Shown here: piece by piece, positions 26,443 to 34,057 of the stretch
Layout: every line of letters begins with the position of its first letter
Position numbering within the stretch: position 1 is the first letter of the stretch
Origin: Lutimonas halocynthiae
GTDB lineage: Bacteria > Bacteroidota > Bacteroidia > Flavobacteriales > Flavobacteriaceae
Assembly (NCBI RefSeq): GCF_030409835.1
Contig: NZ_JAUFQO010000004.1
Span: 248,001 to 312,000 of the forward strand
Length of the DNA stretch: 64,000 nt
Direction of reading: 5' to 3'
The notes under the pieces: model-generated
Seen by the model: the letters and a program-made list of their open reading frames with translations, nothing else
What the model was told of the DNA's origin: nothing
Database searches by the model: none
Program-made: the position numbers and the translations under genes

Positions 26443-28305
26443 ATGAGATACCTATTGTTACTAATTCTATTTTTTGTCATAAACACCGCTGGTTTTGCAC
26501 AAAACTGCAGTGTTCAAAATATGGCGACAACCAAAGAATTCAAGTACGAACCAAAGTTTGGACAAATAGAAATTGACTGGTACCCAGAATGGCTGGAACA
26601 CACTAATGGCGTAAAAAAAATCCCTGAGCCTCTTAAAGCGCAACCAAAATGGGATCACCCTTATATGAAATACGGCTATACGGCTGCAATGCATGAAGGG
26701 CCAAGATCTTCAGATGTTTCCAATAGACCTGGACCTACCCAAAATAATCCTATAGTGCAATATTTTCATGTAAAACAAAAAGGGGGTGATTTTTCTGGGA
26801 TGTGCCCCACTTTCGCTTTTATCAATGATAGTACCATGGCAACCCTATCGTTTGGAAGAGCTAACACTACCCTATTACTTTTAGACATAAAAGATACTAT
26901 ACGGGTTTTAGATCACCTGCCCATTCCTGGAAGGGGAAGTTCTGCCTTTGAATTAGCAGGAAAAAAAGGAAGAGGGAAAATTTTTAGTAATACCGCAGGA
27001 GGCGCCTATTCCTATATTTCTAACAAAAATAGAATTTACATCCCAGGAGCCAATAATAATATTTTGCGGGTAACTGTAAAAGACAGAAAATTTATTAAAG
27101 ATGTTGAATCGGTAAATCTTAAGGCCCAAATTGAGGCTGGTAATTTAGTAGAACCCCATTTGTCTGAAAAAGACAAATTGAACCAATTGACTGCCTTAAT
27201 GCCTGATGTCAACGGTAATATCTGGTTCACATCGAGACAAGGCGTGGTTGGTTTGATACATCGTGAAGACAAAACAAAAGACGGCTGTCCAAAAGTTTAT
27301 TCAACGTTTATAGGATATTTTCAAATAAAGGAAAAAATTAAGGAGCATTATCCTGAGTCCCTTTCGGAAATTGAAAAAGTGCTTCCTTATATTCACAAAG
27401 ACAGTATCAACCCTGAGGCTCGCAGAATTGCGAGAACCGCTTTAAAAATTGATAAGGATACACACGAAGAAATTCAAAATTCGTTTTCAGTGGGTAAAGA
27501 TGGCGTTTATATTGTGTCTAATATTGCCCTCTATAAACTCCGGTTCAATGAGGAAACCAAAGATATTGAGTTAGATCCTAAATGGGCTGAATCGTTTAAA
27601 AAAGGTGAATTGGTCTATGATAATAATATGGAAAACAAACCCGGACATTTAAATGCTGGCAGTGGTACAACACCTACATTAATGGACGATAGGTTTGTTG
27701 CTATTTGTGACAATGATGAAGGAAAAATTAATTTATGTATTTTCAGGCAAGACGATGGTGAACTCGTTAGTAAGTTACCTTTATTTGGAAATAACGGAAG
27801 CGCCGTAGAAAACTCAGCGGTTGCATATGAAAATACATACATAGTAGCCAATACATTTGGCTACTCCGACCCTTTTAAGGTCAATGCCACACCTGGAGGG
27901 ATTATGCGATTTGATCTAAGTGAGGAATCCGGGAATTTTGAACCTGTTGAAGGTTGGCCAGCAAGCGGTGTATATGACTGTAAAACTGCTACACCAAAGT
28001 TATCAACCCGCACAGGAATGCTATATGTCTATAATCGAGATGAAGACACCACCACAGGGCATAGAGATTGGCAAGTTACGGGTATTGATTTTAGAACAGG
28101 TGTCAGAGTTGTTTATTCCAAGCTCTTTTTTGAAAAAGGTGACTTTAAGGACAATATCAATATTTTTATGAAAGCCGGATCGCTAGGCAACAAGCATTAC
28201 GATCGAAAAGTATTCAACAATATTTGGGGCACTTTTACATTTGGTCCTAATAACAGTTTCTACCTTGGCACTTACAGAGGGTTTATCAAAGTGTCTTCTG
28301 ATTAA
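26443..28305 (+). CDS. Large exported protein of unknown function, beta-propeller-like
   Basis: A 620-residue protein with a signal peptide cut near NTAGFA-Q, so periplasmic or exported. I do not recognise a named family. Repeating short strands such as DVNGNIWFTSRQGVVGLIH, GKDGVYIVSNIALYKLRF and DDRFVAICDNDEGKINLCIF, spaced about 60-80 residues apart, suggest a PQQ- or SMP-30-like beta-propeller. The region GRGSSAFELAGKKGRG and PTQNNPIVQYFHV are also distinctive. There is no T9SS C-terminal sorting domain and no CxxCH haem motif. The gene stands alone between the divergent DUF2461 gene and the convergent bioB. A sugar- or alcohol-handling role would be speculation. Confidence 0.7.
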   Translation: MRYLLLLILFFVINTAGFAQNCSVQNMATTKEFKYEPKFGQIEIDWYPEWLEHTNGVKKIPEPLKAQPKWDHPYMKYGYTAAMHEGPRSSDVSNRPGPTQNNPIVQYFHVKQKGGDFSGMCPTFAFINDSTMATLSFGRANTTLLLLDIKDTIRVLDHLPIPGRGSSAFELAGKKGRGKIFSNTAGGAYSYISNKNRIYIPGANNNILRVTVKDRKFIKDVESVNLKAQIEAGNLVEPHLSEKDKLNQLTALMPDVNGNIWFTSRQGVVGLIHREDKTKDGCPKVYSTFIGYFQIKEKIKEHYPESLSEIEKVLPYIHKDSINPEARRIARTALKIDKDTHEEIQNSFSVGKDGVYIVSNIALYKLRFNEETKDIELDPKWAESFKKGELVYDNNMENKPGHLNAGSGTTPTLMDDRFVAICDNDEGKINLCIFRQDDGELVSKLPLFGNNGSAVENSAVAYENTYIVANTFGYSDPFKVNATPGGIMRFDLSEESGNFEPVEGWPASGVYDCKTATPKLSTRTGMLYVYNRDEDTTTGHRDWQVTGIDFRTGVRVVYSKLFFEKGDFKDNINIFMKAGSLGNKHYDRKVFNNIWGTFTFGPNNSFYLGTYRGFIKVSSD

Positions 28306-28315
28306 TAGAATTGGA

Positions 28316-29407
28316 TTAACTCTCTTTAAGAGATTTTCTTATTTCTTTTGCCTTTTCGGTTGCCACGACATTTCTTTCAATCTTATGACCTGGTCTGCTC
28401 CATTTTTGACCTGCTTCAGCTTCCATGAGAGATTTTCTAATTTTGAATTTCCCAGTATCATCCTTTTTCTTTTCAGTAGGAATCAATCCTAAAAGAGAAA
28501 ACATTTCTGAATCTTTATCTTCACCTGGATTTGGCGTCGTCAATAATTTTTCTCCTGCAAAAATTGAAGAGGCTCCGGCCATAAAACACAAAGCCTGGCC
28601 TTCAGTACTCATCTCCGTTCTACCGGCAGATAATCTTACTGTAGTCTTAGGCATAACGATACGGGTTGTTGCAATCATTCTGATCACGTCCCAAACAGGA
28701 ACTATATTTTGTTCTTCAAGTGGCGTCCCTTCTACCGCAACTAAGGCATTAATAGGTACTGATTCTGGTTGAGGATCTAATTTAGAAAGACTTAATAACA
28801 TGCCTGCTCTATCCTCTATTTTTTCACCCATTCCAATGATGCCACCAGAACAAACTTTTAAAGCACTCTTTCTGACATTATTCAACGTTTCCAATCGATC
28901 TTCATAACCCCTGGTTGAGATTACTTCCTTATAGTACTCTTCTGATGTATCTAAATTATGATTATAATAATGTAAGCCCGCTTCAGCAAGACGTGTTGCC
29001 TGACTTTCAGTAACCATACCTAAAGTACAACAGACTTCCATGTTTAGCTCGCTGATTCCGCTTACCATTTTTAAGACGCTCTCAAAATCTTCTCCTTCTT
29101 TTACATTTCTCCAGGCAGCACCCATACAAACACGAGAAGATCCATTATCCTTTGCTCTTTTAGCCAAATTTAGAACCGTTTCGTAAGGCAATAGGTCATT
29201 TTTATCAATCTGAGTATGATATCTGGCAGCTTGAGGACAATAACCGCAATCTTCAGGACATCCACCCGTTTTGATTGAAATCAAGGTGCTCACCTGTACT
29301 TTCGAAGGATCGTGAAACTCACGATGTACCTGAGCCGCCTCAAAGATGAGTTCCATCAATGGCTTATTATATATATCTATTATTTCTTGTTTGGAATAGC
29401 TTCTCAT
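28316..29407 (-). CDS. bioB: Biotin synthase BioB
   Basis: A 363-residue radical SAM enzyme that inserts sulfur into dethiobiotin. The SAM cluster motif is C-P-E-D-C-G-Y-C in KTGGCPEDCGYCPQAARYHT; the second-cluster region includes CMGAAWRN, CCTLGM and the conserved Arg in TVRLSAGRTEM. The C-terminal 40 residues (IRKSLMEAEAGQKW onwards) are an extension common in flavobacterial BioB. It is the last gene of the biotin operon, 52 bases after the ketoacyl synthase gene. Confidence 0.97.
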   Translation of the reverse strand: MRSYSKQEIIDIYNKPLMELIFEAAQVHREFHDPSKVQVSTLISIKTGGCPEDCGYCPQAARYHTQIDKNDLLPYETVLNLAKRAKDNGSSRVCMGAAWRNVKEGEDFESVLKMVSGISELNMEVCCTLGMVTESQATRLAEAGLHYYNHNLDTSEEYYKEVISTRGYEDRLETLNNVRKSALKVCSGGIIGMGEKIEDRAGMLLSLSKLDPQPESVPINALVAVEGTPLEEQNIVPVWDVIRMIATTRIVMPKTTVRLSAGRTEMSTEGQALCFMAGASSIFAGEKLLTTPNPGEDKDSEMFSLLGLIPTEKKKDDTGKFKIRKSLMEAEAGQKWSRPGHKIERNVVATEKAKEIRKSLKES

Positions 29408-29459
29408 CTCGTTTATTTAAAAATTCAAAAATACGGAAACCTTATCTATTAACCTCAGC

Positions 29460-30617
29460 TCAATCTAAAGAAAGTAATACACTTACTGCATTTCCGCCAA
29501 AACCAACCGCATTCACCAAGACCTTCCTGATCTGCTTCGGCTTCTTCTTAAAACTGCCAAAAGGCACTTCTATAAATTGCTGGTGCTTCATCATCAAAAT
29601 TGCCAGTTCTAAACTCATCCCTCCTGATGCACCAAGAGAATGGCCTATCATCCATTTATTGGAAGTAAGCGCCGGATGATCATTACCAAAGACAATTTTT
29701 ATAGCATTGCATTCAGAACTATCCCCTTTGATAGTCCCGGGTGCGTGTGTAACAATGACATCAACTTGTTCTAATTCAATATCTTTTGTGGCCATCTTCA
29801 TCGATTTCTGGAAACAATCCGCATTTGTTGAAATCGAGATATTGTGTTTTAATGGTTCTGTAGCATAGCCTATCCCCTCGATCATCGCCAAAGCATTTTT
29901 ATGGCTGCCTTTTTCCAGGCAAAATACAGCCGCTGCTTCCCCAAGTACAAATGTATTTATGGTTTTTTCCATATCAAGACTAAGACAAGGGTATTCTGAA
30001 TTCTGTCTTGCATAAATTTTTAGGGCTTTCATTTGGGCTATAGTAAAGGGCGTGTTTGATGCCTCGCTTCCGCCGGCCAGAAAACGATCACTCATGCCGC
30101 TCCCTATCCAGGCAATCCCGTTTAATATACCATGCAAAGCAGTTGAACAAGCTATAGAATGGCTAATTACCGGACCGTTACTTTGCAGGTCATGCCCAAC
30201 CCAAGACGAAATATTTCCAAGGGTTGTGGTGGGTGAACTCAAGGTATTCACCAAACCTTTTTCATTGTCATTAAACTCTTTAAAGTATTTTTCAAATAAA
30301 TGAGTGGCCCCTCTGGAGGAGCCAATATTTACACCAAACTCCTTTTGATGCCAGTCTGTATGAGCAAGCGCTTTCCTAGAAATATAAATCGCCATTAAGA
30401 CTGAAGGGTCTAAATCTTTATAATTTTTAACAGCCTTCAACTGTTCAATCTCAGTCAGACAGGTTTCTGGAACGCCACTGACTAGGGCAGAGAATTTATC
30501 AAAAACGCTACAGCCAATCAAAGACTTCCCTTCGATATAACGCTTCCAGATTTGAGCTTCTGAGTCACCTAAAGCAGATACCGAAGCCATTGAAACTATG
30601 GAAATTCTTTCGTTCAT
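29460..30617 (-). CDS. Beta-ketoacyl synthase in the biotin operon
   Basis: A 385-residue thiolase-fold condensing enzyme of the KAS I/II (FabB/FabF) type. The Cys-His-His triad is complete: Cys157 in SHSIACSTALHG, His291 in VTHAPGTIKGDS and His326 in KWMIGHSLGASGG. It lacks some FabF hallmark residues (the second motif is HAPGT instead of HGTGT), so it is a diverged specialist. It lies one base after bioA and 52 bases before bioB. The operon has no bioC, bioH, bioG, bioI or bioW, so the enzyme is a candidate for making the pimeloyl chain, by analogy with the KAS III-type BioZ. That role is inference. Confidence 0.85.
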   Translation of the reverse strand: MNERISIVSMASVSALGDSEAQIWKRYIEGKSLIGCSVFDKFSALVSGVPETCLTEIEQLKAVKNYKDLDPSVLMAIYISRKALAHTDWHQKEFGVNIGSSRGATHLFEKYFKEFNDNEKGLVNTLSSPTTTLGNISSWVGHDLQSNGPVISHSIACSTALHGILNGIAWIGSGMSDRFLAGGSEASNTPFTIAQMKALKIYARQNSEYPCLSLDMEKTINTFVLGEAAAVFCLEKGSHKNALAMIEGIGYATEPLKHNISISTNADCFQKSMKMATKDIELEQVDVIVTHAPGTIKGDSSECNAIKIVFGNDHPALTSNKWMIGHSLGASGGMSLELAILMMKHQQFIEVPFGSFKKKPKQIRKVLVNAVGFGGNAVSVLLSLD

Positions 30618-30618
30618 A

Positions 30619-31884
30619 TCAAATTATGTCTAAACATTTTTCAATCACCTCATATATCTTGTCAAGTTCACTATCAGTGATCACATAGGGAGGAAGCGTA
30701 TAAACTGTATTACCAAGCGGCCTTAATACAACCCCTTCCTTCATAAAAAAAGCATATAATTGATCTCTTAATTTTCCGTACCTATCCATCTGAACATTGA
30801 GGTCTAAGGCAAATATAACGCCTCGTACACGGGTTGATTTTACTTTAGGGTTATTGCTAATATGGCGCTCAAATTTAAGATGGCGTTTGTTTATCCTTTG
30901 AATATTATTCTGAATTTCCTCTGAACACAAAAGATCTATTCCGGCTATAGCCGCCGTACAAGCCAATGGGTTTGCTGAATAGGTATGTCCATGAAAAAAT
31001 CCCTTGCTGATCTCATCATCGTAAAAGGCATCATATACTTTTTGACTGCAGCATGTGAGCGCCATTGGAGCAACTCCTGCCGTTAGCGATTTGGATAAAC
31101 AAATTAAATCAGGTTTTGCTTCCATGTATTCAGAAGCGAAATTCAGACCCGTTTTACCAAATCCTGTCATGACTTCATCTGCTATGGTTAGCACCTGTGC
31201 TTTTTGAGCTATACTTATGAGCTGATCTAAATGTTCCGGAGCGAACATGTGCATGGATGCTGCTCCTTGCACCAAAGGCTCATAAATGAAAGCTGCAACC
31301 TCACCCGTATCCAGTAAATTCTTAAATTCCTTGACAACTGATTCCCAATTCTGCTCATCTGGAACAGCTATTCTTTCAATACGCAGTAAAAAATCTTCAA
31401 AAGGACCATTATAAACTGACAGTCCTGATACTGACATAGCACCAAAAGTATCGCCGTGAAACGCATTGTGTAATGCAATTACTTTGTTGCGTTTTTCACC
31501 CTTGTTAAAATAATATTGTAAAGCTATTTTAATGGCAACATCTACTGAAGTAGAACCGTTGTCTGAAAAGAAAATTTTAGCCATATTGTCTGGTAAAATA
31601 TCCATCAACTTTTCAGAAAGTTCAATTGCAGGAGGATGTGTAAATCCGCTGAACACAACCTGATCAAGTACTCCTAATTGTTGCTTTACTGCTGATATGA
31701 TTTTTGGATTGCTATGCCCATACATACAGGTATACCAACTTGCAATTCCGTCTATATATTTATTTCCTTCATCATCAAATAACCAAACTCCTTCAGCTCT
31801 GACAATTGGCAAATGTTCGGGATGTAATTTATGCTGCGTCAATGGATGCCATAAATGCTTCCGGTCTCTTTGTTTCAGGTTCAT
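30619..31884 (-). CDS. bioA: DAPA aminotransferase BioA
   Basis: A 421-residue class III aminotransferase (adenosylmethionine-8-amino-7-oxononanoate aminotransferase). It opens with the BioA hallmark HLWHPLTQHK; later come DGIASWYTCMYGHSNP, NAFHGDTFGAMSVSGLS and the PLP-lysine segment LICLSKSLTAGVAPM. It converts KAPA to DAPA in the biotin pathway, using SAM as amino donor in most bacteria. The bioD stop and bioA start overlap as TAATG; the ketoacyl synthase gene begins one base after its stop. Confidence 0.96.
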   Translation of the reverse strand: MNLKQRDRKHLWHPLTQHKLHPEHLPIVRAEGVWLFDDEGNKYIDGIASWYTCMYGHSNPKIISAVKQQLGVLDQVVFSGFTHPPAIELSEKLMDILPDNMAKIFFSDNGSTSVDVAIKIALQYYFNKGEKRNKVIALHNAFHGDTFGAMSVSGLSVYNGPFEDFLLRIERIAVPDEQNWESVVKEFKNLLDTGEVAAFIYEPLVQGAASMHMFAPEHLDQLISIAQKAQVLTIADEVMTGFGKTGLNFASEYMEAKPDLICLSKSLTAGVAPMALTCCSQKVYDAFYDDEISKGFFHGHTYSANPLACTAAIAGIDLLCSEEIQNNIQRINKRHLKFERHISNNPKVKSTRVRGVIFALDLNVQMDRYGKLRDQLYAFFMKEGVVLRPLGNTVYTLPPYVITDSELDKIYEVIEKCLDII

Positions 31885-32504
31885 TATAATGCCTCCAATC
31901 TTGGTTTAAACAACTTTGCGTACTTTTTGATTACAGTTTTATCAACAAGCGCTTCCTCATCAATTCTGCCAATTTCTTTTACCTTTCCCATCTTTTTTAT
32001 AATGTCTTCAGTACTTGCATGGACTGCACCATTAAAAATAATACCGGCTACTTCAAGACCTTCAGCCCTTAATTGACTCAAGGTAAGCAGGGTATGATTG
32101 ATACTCCCTAAATAATGTCTGGATACAACAATGACCTTATAATCATCCTTGATCATATCAAGTATGGTTTCTCTGTCATTCAACGGAACCAATAGGCCAC
32201 CTGCTCCTTCAATTACAAGGTTATTATCTGTTTTCGGCTCTATAATTTGCTTAAGGTCTATTTTTACCCCATCAATTTCAGCTGAGGCATGAGGGCTCAT
32301 TGGCGTCTTTAATGCATAGCTATGGCCGTGCATCACTGACCTTGAATTAGAGATTAACTCCTCTATAGAATGGGTATCACTATGCGATAGTTCTCCAGCC
32401 TGAACCGGCTTCCAGTAATCAGCTTGCAAAGCCTCCACAACTATTGCCGACACAACTGTTTTCCCTACGTCAGTACCTATTCCAGTAATGAAATATTTAT
32501 TCAT
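31884..32504 (-). CDS. bioD: Dethiobiotin synthetase BioD
   Basis: A 206-residue P-loop ligase that closes the ureido ring of dethiobiotin. The ATP-binding motif is ITGIGTDVGKTVVSAI at the N-terminus, followed by YWKPVQAG and the switch region VIEGAGGLLVPL, all characteristic of BioD. Its stop overlaps the bioA start as TAATG, and it follows bioF by 17 bases, so the three are one transcriptional unit. Confidence 0.96.
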   Translation of the reverse strand: MNKYFITGIGTDVGKTVVSAIVVEALQADYWKPVQAGELSHSDTHSIEELISNSRSVMHGHSYALKTPMSPHASAEIDGVKIDLKQIIEPKTDNNLVIEGAGGLLVPLNDRETILDMIKDDYKVIVVSRHYLGSINHTLLTLSQLRAEGLEVAGIIFNGAVHASTEDIIKKMGKVKEIGRIDEEALVDKTVIKKYAKLFKPRLEAL

Positions 32505-32521
32505 AAAACACTTAAAAAAAT

Positions 32522-33652
32522 CTAGACAAAAGTACTCAATAAAAAAAGAATTTCTTGAATGTCTGCTGAAGTATTATGACTGTGAACACAAAATCTTATG
32601 CGTTCCTGACCTGCTGGAACTGTTGGGCTCAATATAGGTTTTACGTCAAAATTGTGTGCATTGAGTTGATGTGATATGCGCTTCACTTCTTCATTCGATG
32701 CAATTATTGCACTCTGGATAGGGCTGTTACTCTTTATAAAGAAATTTTCTAATTTATTCTTGACAATCATTGCTCTGAAATGCGCGACTTTCTCGGAAAG
32801 AACTGTTCTGTCTTTCGTAGATTTCAAAAACAACAGCGCATTTTTAATTGCCAACACATTGTGAACGGGCATAGCTGTTGTATAAATAAAAGATCTGGCA
32901 AAATTTATGAGAAACTGAATGAGTAAAGCATCACCAACTATGGCAGCACCATGGCAGCCAAGCGCTTTTCCGAATGTATAAATTCTGGCAAAGACAAAGG
33001 CTGATAAACCTAAATCATTAACCATTCCTTGCCCCTCTGATCCACAAACGCCTGTTGAATGTGCCTCATCTACAATCAGATTTAGATCATAAGCTTTTGA
33101 GATTTCAACTAATCCGTTTAAAGGTGCTGCATCCCCATCCATAGAATAAACGGATTCAACAACCAGATACCCTTGGGTACCTGTTCCCATTTTTTCAAGT
33201 TTTTGCCTTAAGTCATCAAGATCATTATGCTTAAACCTATAGGATTTCGCATTAGACAATCTGATTCCATCGCGTATGGAAGCATGTGAGCTTTCATCAT
33301 AAAAAATACAATCACCTCTTTGGGGTACTGAAGAGAGCAATCCGATATTGGCATCATAACCTGAATTAAATAAGAGTGCTGCTTCTCCATTAAAAAATGA
33401 GGCCAGTTGCTTCTCTAAAGCTTCATGGAAATTAAAATTACCAGACAACAATCGAGATCCCGTACTGCCATTATTTGGAAAATATGAATCTAAATCTTCT
33501 TGTACCTGCTTAAAAATGATAGGATTCCTGGCAAAACCAAGGTAGTCATTCGACGAAAAATCGATCAGATCATTTTGGGGTGAGAGACTTCTTAAACTTC
33601 CATTCTCTTGGCGAGTGTCTAATTTGAATAACAAATTTGAAGGAAACTTCAT
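32522..33652 (-). CDS. bioF: 8-amino-7-oxononanoate synthase BioF
   Basis: A 376-residue alpha-oxoamine synthase that joins alanine to pimeloyl-ACP or -CoA. The PLP enzyme motifs are present: FSSNDYLGFA, GSTGSRLLSGN, IVDEAHSTGVCG and the lysine segment TFGKALGCHGAAI. It is shorter at the C-terminus than some relatives but complete. It is the first gene of the biotin operon. A terminator hairpin ends only about 12 bases before its ATG, so its promoter must overlap or lie upstream of that hairpin, in the DUF3467 gene. Confidence 0.95.
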   Translation of the reverse strand: MKFPSNLLFKLDTRQENGSLRSLSPQNDLIDFSSNDYLGFARNPIIFKQVQEDLDSYFPNNGSTGSRLLSGNFNFHEALEKQLASFFNGEAALLFNSGYDANIGLLSSVPQRGDCIFYDESSHASIRDGIRLSNAKSYRFKHNDLDDLRQKLEKMGTGTQGYLVVESVYSMDGDAAPLNGLVEISKAYDLNLIVDEAHSTGVCGSEGQGMVNDLGLSAFVFARIYTFGKALGCHGAAIVGDALLIQFLINFARSFIYTTAMPVHNVLAIKNALLFLKSTKDRTVLSEKVAHFRAMIVKNKLENFFIKSNSPIQSAIIASNEEVKRISHQLNAHNFDVKPILSPTVPAGQERIRFCVHSHNTSADIQEILFLLSTFV

Positions 33653-33663
33653 AAGGCTAAAAT

Positions 33664-33690
33664 AAAAAAAAACGGGTAATAACCCGTTTT
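33664..33690 (-). terminator. Terminator-like hairpin between the DUF3467 gene and bioF
   Basis: On the minus strand AAAACGGGT (33690-33682) pairs with ACCCGTTTT (33677-33669) over 9 bp with a four-base loop, running into a tract of nine T residues. It ends the DUF3467 transcript. The bioF ATG is just 12 bases downstream, so the hairpin also sits in the bioF leader. Confidence 0.85.
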
Positions 33691-33699
33691 AATCTTCTT

Positions 33700-34008
33700 T
33701 TAAGCTTGCCCCGTAGGCCCAAAATTCATGGGAATAGGCGGTTGCTCATAATCTTTAATCTCACCATTCTTAGCTTCGAAACGATTAATGTTTTCCGCTA
33801 AGGCCTTAGATAGCCTTTTTGCATGCTGAGGCGTTAATATAATTCTTGACTTTACCTTTGATTTAGGCGAGCCAGGCATTACGTTTATAAAATCTACTAC
33901 AAATTCTGAAATAGAATGATTGATAATCGCAAGATTGGCATAAGTACCATCTGCTGTTTTCTCATCTATCTCAATATTTAACTGATTCTGTTTTGTTTCT
34001 TCTGACAT
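33700..34008 (-). CDS. DUF3467 family protein
   Basis: A 102-residue acidic protein of the DUF3467 family. The core INHSISEFVVDFINVMPGS, KSRIILTPQHAKRLSKALAENINRFE matches over its length, and it ends in PPIPMNFGPTGQA. The family is found downstream of rpoC throughout Bacteroidota. No function has been shown; its steady position suggests a part in RNA polymerase or transcription, as inference. Only about 15 bases separate the rpoC terminator from its ATG, so it depends on read-through or on a promoter inside the end of rpoC. Confidence 0.9.
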   Translation of the reverse strand: MSEETKQNQLNIEIDEKTADGTYANLAIINHSISEFVVDFINVMPGSPKSKVKSRIILTPQHAKRLSKALAENINRFEAKNGEIKDYEQPPIPMNFGPTGQA

Positions 34009-34023
34009 TAGCTAAAAATTTAT

Positions 34024-34051
34024 AAAAAAAGGCACGGTAAATCGTGCCTTT
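34024..34051 (-). terminator. Intrinsic terminator after rpoC
   Basis: On the minus strand AAAGGCACG (34051-34043) pairs with CGTGCCTTT (34036-34028) around a six-base loop and runs into seven T residues. It ends the long tuf-to-rpoC block, yet the DUF3467 start is only 15 bases beyond it. Confidence 0.88.
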
Positions 34052-34057
34052 TAAATA

